Origin: Candidatus Pantoea formicae
GTDB taxonomy: Bacteria > Pseudomonadota > Gammaproteobacteria > Enterobacterales > Enterobacteriaceae
Length of the DNA stretch: 64,000 bases
Direction: 5' to 3'
Assembly: GCF_011752625.1 (NCBI RefSeq)
Contig: NZ_VWXD01000004.1
Location: 496,001 to 560,000 of the forward strand
Position numbers and translations under genes: made by a program. Shown here one piece after another: positions 59,285 through 64,000 of this stretch. The notes under the pieces were generated by a model. It worked only from the letters and a program-made list of their open reading frames with translations, was not told the origin of the DNA and did not search any database. Position 1 is the stretch's first letter. Every line of letters starts with the position of its first letter.

Positions 59285-60332
59285 CCGTCCACCCCAACTT
59301 CCGCTCGCGATGGAAGCTTACCAGCGAAATACCCATCAGTTCGGCCGCTTTACCTTCACTGATGATCCCTTCACCTAATGCGCGATAAATTAACTGAGAA
59401 AAAAGTGTAGTGTTCTCACTCGCAACCTGCTCACCGGGTTCCTGTTTACGCCATTTGCGTGCAGAGAACAGCATGATCAAGTCTTTGCGCTTGCTCTCGG
59501 TTATCACCGCCAGATCGGCGGCGCGATACACGCAGGCCAGCATGCTCAGACCATAATCCATTTTCTGCATGTATAGCTCTTGCTCCTCAAGACGAGCACG
59601 CCGATGACCAAAGTGCTGAAACACGGCATTTGCAGGGAAAAGCAAGGCTCCGGCAAAGCGATTACAGGCTTTTTCTTCATCCAGATGGGGGGCAAGGCAA
59701 CCCTGTAAGATCAAATGCCCCAGTTCATGCGCCAGGGTGAAACGCTGGCGATCGCCAGGCCATTTTTCGGAAATAACGATGACAGGTATGGCGTCAATCA
59801 TCGCCTGACAACCATCAAACTTGTCTGAGTGATCAACATCCGTGACGATAACCAGAATTCCATGACTTTCCAGCACATCGATCAAGTGAGTGATGGGCTG
59901 CTGACCAAGTCCCCACTGCAGCCGAACGTGATCGGTAATCGTTTCAATCTGCTCATAGTTCTCAACCCGCCCAGCAGGCAGAGGAGGTTGAGTAAATATG
60001 GGAACGGGAAAGTTAGGCCACAGATTGGCAAGTTCAAGCCACCGTTCAGCTTGATCGATCACATCAGCATGAATTCGCGCTAGCATTTTGGCTGGCAGCG
60101 TATGGCGTTTACGGTACTCGATGTTTTTGAGTTCTACCGTAGTGGGACGGAAAAAATATTCGTTACGGACGCCTAGCGCACGCGACATTTTCACTAGCAC
60201 AGCAGAACCCGGCATACTCTCGTTATGCTCATATTTCTTGATCATATTGGCGCTGACGCCCGATTTCTCAGCTAACTGCTTCATGGACAAACCGGCAGCG
60301 GAGCGCGCACGCAATAAGCGTTCTCCAAACAC
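59265..60332 (-). CDS. Xre-family regulator with ImmA/IrrE metallopeptidase domain (COG2856), putative antitoxin
   Basis: The 355-residue protein begins with an Xre helix-turn-helix (LLRARSAAGLSMKQLAEKSGVSANMIKKYEHNESMPGS, residues 7-45), followed by a linker and an ImmA/IrrE-like zinc peptidase domain with FTLAHELGHLIL (HELGH at 202-206) and the downstream acidic EEKACNRFAGALLFP. A GTG at 60332 preceded by GGAGG at five bases is the likely start; the frame continues upstream only to a TTG. Fusions of this kind act as antitoxins or stress-responsive repressors that cleave or bind a partner. Coupling to a PIN gene argues for a toxin-antitoxin module. Confidence 0.85.
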   Translation of the reverse strand: MFGERLLRARSAAGLSMKQLAEKSGVSANMIKKYEHNESMPGSAVLVKMSRALGVRNEYFFRPTTVELKNIEYRKRHTLPAKMLARIHADVIDQAERWLELANLWPNFPVPIFTQPPLPAGRVENYEQIETITDHVRLQWGLGQQPITHLIDVLESHGILVIVTDVDHSDKFDGCQAMIDAIPVIVISEKWPGDRQRFTLAHELGHLILQGCLAPHLDEEKACNRFAGALLFPANAVFQHFGHRRARLEEQELYMQKMDYGLSMLACVYRAADLAVITESKRKDLIMLFSARKWRKQEPGEQVASENTTLFSQLIYRALGEGIISEGKAAELMGISLVSFHRERKLGWTDDHSHQ

Positions 60333-60490
60333 ACTGACCTCCGTTGGTTTATACAATCAATAATTTTATCAATTTCATAAACCGAGATTATGTGCGCTTA
60401 AAGATGGCCTTGCAATGAGAGTGGGGAAAAATGAGACAGAACTTGTAGTATTTTACTGTTGGCAAAAACGTCCAAATTGACCAATGAAAC

Positions 60491-60571
60491 GGTGCGCATG
60501 AATGCGCACCATTGCGATCAGGTGCGGTTATGTAGGTTCTGCATTTATGCCGAACAACTTCAAAACCGCAC
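60491..60571. repeat. Degenerate family A composite repeat
   Basis: GGTGCGCAT-N2-ATGCGCACC (60491-60510) is a perfect hairpin like copy 1 at 35968. It is followed after a diverged spacer by GTAGGTTCTGCATTTATGCCG and GAACAAC, then AAAACCGCA. The second hairpin is largely lost. It lies between the Xre gene and the cytochrome gene. Confidence 0.6.
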
Positions 60572-60580
60572 TTTTTTTGA

Positions 60581-61900
60581 TTACTGCCCTTCCAGCACCT
60601 TAATATCCGCGCTGCCTTGCTTCGACTCGACCGCTTCATCCTTGCGCAGCTTCGCCACATCCTTCGCCGTTACCGTCGACTTCGCGCCATTACCCCAGCT
60701 GCCGCGGATGAAGTTCACCACATCCGCTACCTGGTTGTCGTTCAGACGCCAGCCGAACGCCGGCATGGTGATGGCTGACGGTGCACCCTGCACGCCAGGC
60801 AAAGTGCCGCCCACCAACACGATATGGATCAGCGAGGTTGGGTCCTCGGCCATCACCACCGGATTGCCACGCAGCGCCGGGTAGAAGCGCTGATAGCCGC
60901 TGCCGTCGGTTTTATGACAAGCCGCACAACTATCGACATACACTGATGCGCCTGGCTGGCTGTCATCGCCCTTCCACAACGCTTTGGCAACGGCATCATC
61001 CTGCGTAAACACTGTCTGGCTGGCATCCTTCGCACCCAGCGATTTCAGATACTGAGCAATGGCGCTGATATCTTCGTCGTTCAGATACTGCAGGCTGTGC
61101 TGTACCACGTCGGTCATGCCACCAAATACGGCGGTGTGATCGTTGCGGCCATAGCGCAGGAACTGTTTCAGGTCATCTTCGCTCCAGCGGCCTAAACCAT
61201 CACGGTTGTCACCGCGCAGATTGCTGGCGGTCCAGCCGTCAATCGGTGCGCTGCTGCCTGACAGGTAATCATTGCCTTCGCCGTTGTTGAGCGCTTTTTC
61301 CTGCATGGTGATGCTGCGTGGCGTATGGCAGGCACCGCAGTGACCCAATCCCTCCACCAGATAACGACCGCGTGCCAACGCCGGGTCTTCCTGCGCCGCT
61401 GGCTGGAAGGCTTTCACGTCTGGCGCAAACATGCCGCGCCAGATGGAGAGCGGCCAGCGCATCGACAGCGGCCAGGGAATGTCGCTGTCTTTGTTAGCCT
61501 GCGACACCGGCTGTACGCCATGCATAAAGTAGGCATACAACGCCTGCATGTCGTCATCGCTGACCACCGCGTAGGACGGATAAGGCATCGCCGGATAGAG
61601 CGTATCACCATTTTTCGCCACGCCATGACGCACCGCTTTCTGGAAGTCGTCATAGCTGTACTCGCCAATACCCGTGGCTTTATCCGGCGTGATGTTGGTG
61701 GAGTAAATGGTGCCAATTGGCGTCGCCATCGGTAAACCACCGGCAAACGGCTTACCGCCCGCAGTGCTGTGGCAGGCCACGCAGTCACCCGCGCGTGCCA
61801 GATACTCGCCTCGCTTCACCAGTGCGTCCGAACCTGCCTCGTCCGCCATCGCGGCGAACGTCATCGTGCCCAGAAACAGGGCCAAAATGCTTTTGATCAT
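60581..61900 (-). CDS. Gluconate 2-dehydrogenase cytochrome c subunit
   Basis: The 439-residue protein has a signal peptide ending FAAMA before DEAGSD and three c-type haem motifs CVACH (40-44), CGACH (about 185) and CAACH (about 320), each in a class I cytochrome domain. This three-haem design is that of the cytochrome subunit of gluconate 2-dehydrogenase and alcohol dehydrogenase (AdhB type). It passes electrons from the flavoprotein subunit to ubiquinone in the periplasm, on the membrane. ATG 61900 follows AAGGAACACG. It is third in the operon after the gene at 61912, 11 bases away. Confidence 0.93.
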   Translation of the reverse strand: MIKSILALFLGTMTFAAMADEAGSDALVKRGEYLARAGDCVACHSTAGGKPFAGGLPMATPIGTIYSTNITPDKATGIGEYSYDDFQKAVRHGVAKNGDTLYPAMPYPSYAVVSDDDMQALYAYFMHGVQPVSQANKDSDIPWPLSMRWPLSIWRGMFAPDVKAFQPAAQEDPALARGRYLVEGLGHCGACHTPRSITMQEKALNNGEGNDYLSGSSAPIDGWTASNLRGDNRDGLGRWSEDDLKQFLRYGRNDHTAVFGGMTDVVQHSLQYLNDEDISAIAQYLKSLGAKDASQTVFTQDDAVAKALWKGDDSQPGASVYVDSCAACHKTDGSGYQRFYPALRGNPVVMAEDPTSLIHIVLVGGTLPGVQGAPSAITMPAFGWRLNDNQVADVVNFIRGSWGNGAKSTVTAKDVAKLRKDEAVESKQGSADIKVLEGQ

Positions 61901-61911
61901 CGCCGTGTTCC

Positions 61912-63696
61912 TTATGCCTGAACCAGTGGGCCGGGGTTTTTCAGATACTGCTCGCGGATAGCTTTGGCTGACCAATAGCTCAGCGCTGCTACCATGCCGG
62001 TCGGGTTGTAGCCGAGGCCCTGCGGGAACGCAGACGCACCAGGGACAAAGACGTTCGGCACATCCCAGCTCTGCAGATAGCGGTTTACCGCACTGGTTTT
62101 CGGATCTTCACCCATGATCGCACCGCCGCTCATGTGCGTGGTCTGGTACACGGTGGTATCGAAGTGCGTGCCTGGTCCTTTAGCGCCGCCGATGATCATT
62201 TTCGGGTTCATCGCTTCGGTGATCTTGCGCATCTTGCCGACCATAAACTGCGCCATCTTGATGTCGTTATCCTGCCAGTCAAAGGTCATGCGCAGCAGCG
62301 GCTGGCCATAGACATCTTTGTAGTTCGGATCGAGATCGAGATAGTTGGCGCGATACGACTGGTGCGCGCCGTGCGCATCCATCGAAATATGATGGTTATA
62401 GGTATCAGCCACAGCGGCTTTCCACTGGCTGCCCCAGTTTGGCGTGCCTTTCGGCGTTGGCAGACCAGAGATCGGTTTGGTACCCGCCTGGTTCACCCAG
62501 AACGGTGAACCGCCGACAAAGCCGTGTGGACCGTGGTCGAAGTTATCTGCGTTGAAGTCATCCACCGCCACGCCCGCACCGCCAGCCCCGATAAACGGGT
62601 TGGTGGTGGTGTTCTTGTCGAACAGCGCTTTCAGGGTCGAAATGTTCTGATAGGCAAAGTTACGGCCTACCACACCTTCGTTGCTGATCGGGTTATAAGG
62701 TTTGCCGATGCCAGACAACAGCATCAGATGCACGTTATGGAACTGGAACGCCGACAGAATTACCAGATCCGCTGGCTGCACCACTTCACGTCCCTGGCCA
62801 TCCAGATAGGTCACGCCAGTGGCACGCTTCTTGTCATCCGTCAGATTGACGCGCAGCACGTAGGAGTTGTTACGCAGTTCGAACTTCGGCTCCTGACGCA
62901 GTGCAGGCAGGATATTTACGTTCGGCGACGCTTTGGAGTACATGTAGCAGGCATAACCGCTGCAGTAACCGCAGAAGTTACACGGCCCCATCTGTGCGCC
63001 GTAGGTGTTGGTGTACGGGCCTGAGGTGTTTGCCGACGGCATATCGTAGGGGTGATAGCCGACTGATTCAGCGGCCTGTGCAAACAGCTGTGCAGAATAA
63101 GTGCGTTTCTGTGCAGGCAGTGGGAAAGCACTGGAACGATCCGGCGCGTAAGGGTTACCGCCTTTCTCTTTGCCCTGCAGCTGGCCTTTGATCGACCAAG
63201 CGCTGCCGGATGTACCAAATACTTTCTCAGCCTGATCAAAGAACGGCTCCAGCTCATCATAGCTGACGCCAAAGTCCTGAATCGTCATGCCTTCCGGGAT
63301 GAAGTTTTTGCCGTAGCGCTGCTCGTAGTGGCTGCGCAGGTTCAGCTCCACCGGATCGACACGGAAATGCACGCCTGACCAGTGCAGACCTGCACCGCCG
63401 GTGCCGGTGCCCGGCAAAAACGCCGCCAGCTGACGATAAGGCACCGCAGTCTGGGAAGCATCGTGACGGATAGTGACGGTGCTTTTTGACAGATCCTGGA
63501 ACAGCTTTTTGCGGATGTTATAAGTCAGTTCATCAATCGACTGCGGGTAAGAACCATCAGGATAGGTATCACGATGCGGACCGCGCTCCAGCGCCACCAC
63601 CGTCAGACCGGCTTCGGTCAGCTCTTTCGCCATGATGGCTCCGGCCCAGCCGAAACCCACCACCACCGCGTCTACTTTTTTCAATTCATTTGCCAC
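61912..63696 (-). CDS. Gluconate 2-dehydrogenase flavoprotein subunit (GMC oxidoreductase)
   Basis: The 594-residue protein has the FAD-binding start VDAVVVGFGWAGAIMAKELTEAGLTVVALERG (GxGxxG at about 14-19), GTGTGGAGLHWSGVHFRVDP, a CNFCGYCSGYACYMYSKAS cysteine cluster, and the C-terminal GMC region HMSGGAIMGEDPKTSAVNRYLQSWDVPNVFVPGASAFPQ. This is the catalytic subunit that oxidises gluconate to 2-ketogluconate in the periplasm. The three cysteines may bind an iron-sulfur cluster, as reported for related FAD dehydrogenases. The protein lacks its own Sec signal and probably depends on the Tat signal of the small subunit. It follows the small-subunit gene with a two-base gap. Confidence 0.94.
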   Translation of the reverse strand: MANELKKVDAVVVGFGWAGAIMAKELTEAGLTVVALERGPHRDTYPDGSYPQSIDELTYNIRKKLFQDLSKSTVTIRHDASQTAVPYRQLAAFLPGTGTGGAGLHWSGVHFRVDPVELNLRSHYEQRYGKNFIPEGMTIQDFGVSYDELEPFFDQAEKVFGTSGSAWSIKGQLQGKEKGGNPYAPDRSSAFPLPAQKRTYSAQLFAQAAESVGYHPYDMPSANTSGPYTNTYGAQMGPCNFCGYCSGYACYMYSKASPNVNILPALRQEPKFELRNNSYVLRVNLTDDKKRATGVTYLDGQGREVVQPADLVILSAFQFHNVHLMLLSGIGKPYNPISNEGVVGRNFAYQNISTLKALFDKNTTTNPFIGAGGAGVAVDDFNADNFDHGPHGFVGGSPFWVNQAGTKPISGLPTPKGTPNWGSQWKAAVADTYNHHISMDAHGAHQSYRANYLDLDPNYKDVYGQPLLRMTFDWQDNDIKMAQFMVGKMRKITEAMNPKMIIGGAKGPGTHFDTTVYQTTHMSGGAIMGEDPKTSAVNRYLQSWDVPNVFVPGASAFPQGLGYNPTGMVAALSYWSAKAIREQYLKNPGPLVQA

Positions 63697-63698
63697 GG

Positions 63699-64000
63699 TT
63701 ACGCCCTCTCCCCGCGAATATCCACTGACGGGAACGGATAACGTTCACCGCGCTCCACCCAATCCATAAAATCGGCACGTGCGCCAGGGAAGCCAATCAG
63801 CTTCCAGCCCACCATGCCCTGATTTCCACCGTGGATCGGATCGCTGAAGTAACCCTCGCGGGTGTTCTGCAGCAGGAAGGAGAAGAAGGTTTTGCTATTG
63901 AGCTGCGGGAACTGTGCCTCACCGCTCTCAAACGTGGTCAGCAGTGCGTCCTGATGTTCGCCGGTCAGTTCAGCGAACACCTTGCCGTGCTGCTTTTTGC
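63699..64000 (-). CDS. Gluconate 2-dehydrogenase subunit 3 (5' truncated by window edge)
   Basis: About 100 C-terminal residues are visible, running off the right edge without a start. The segment [25 protein letters not shown], then [37 protein letters not shown] is typical of the gluconate 2-dehydrogenase subunit 3 family. The full protein is usually 200-250 residues with an N-terminal Tat signal, needed to export the flavoprotein partner. It is the first of three genes, subunit 3, flavoprotein, cytochrome, with tight spacing. Confidence 0.92.
   Translation of the reverse strand, partial: KKQHGKVFAELTGEHQDALLTTFESGEAQFPQLNSKTFFSFLLQNTREGYFSDPIHGGNQGMVGWKLIGFPGARADFMDWVERGERYPFPSVDIRGERA

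Noticed and set aside
58799..60332. Prophage remnant
   Set aside because: The Xre-ImmA and PIN genes have no phage structural, integrase or att-like neighbours.

Overview
The window is about 64 kb of enteric-type chromosome with moderately high GC. A membrane-bound PQQ glucose dehydrogenase (gcd), a three-subunit gluconate 2-dehydrogenase, a Tsx nucleoside channel, a complete abgR-abgABT locus and a Nac-like regulator together suggest a plant-associated member of the Erwiniaceae, most likely Pantoea or a close relative. That placement is inferred from gene content and remembered protein resemblance, not from a database search. No rRNA, tRNA, insertion sequence, prophage or CRISPR array was recognised.

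Region by region: 0-11.3 kb is a nitrogen/5-oxoproline block: a polar amino acid binding protein, 5-oxoprolinase subunits pxpB-pxpC-pxpA, an aminotransferase, a Nac-like LysR regulator, a BCCP-like protein that has lost its biotin lysine, an SDR, and the two permeases and ATPase of the matching ABC importer. Four near-identical ATA-N7-CTTAT boxes stand before the four plus-strand units. 11.4-19.2 kb holds two modules of Gfo/Idh/MocA oxidoreductases plus TIM-barrel isomerases, each with a LacI-type regulator; one set has a clear palindromic operator. 19.3-23 kb has yghU, a DUF1330 gene and an AT-rich glycosyltransferase/O-antigen-ligase pair. 23.4-29 kb has an Na+ symporter/sialidase-fold/SDR operon and a LysR-dmlA pair.

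29.2-39.6 kb is a carbohydrate locus: a CUT1 ABC importer with a cytoplasmic GH28-like enzyme, a GNAT, an MsmK/UgpC-type ATPase, a ROK regulator, a BadF-type kinase and another Gfo/Idh/MocA enzyme. 39.7-51.6 kb holds MFS exporters, a possible degenerate EAL protein, gcd, LysR and AraC regulators, a QseBC/PmrAB-like two-component system, tsx and a VOC protein. 51.6-58.8 kb is the p-aminobenzoyl-glutamate locus abgR-abgABT plus an MFS transporter. 58.8-60.3 kb is a PIN/Xre-ImmA toxin-antitoxin-like pair, and the right end is the gluconate 2-dehydrogenase operon, cut by the window edge.

Two families of palindromic repeats are scattered between genes. One is a composite of two hairpins; one copy of it has been expanded by a 17-18 bp tandem repeat inside the abg operon. 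The most interesting items are the four-box Nac-like regulon around 5-oxoproline use, the lysine-less BCCP, the GH28-like enzyme with an altered active site, and the composite repeats.
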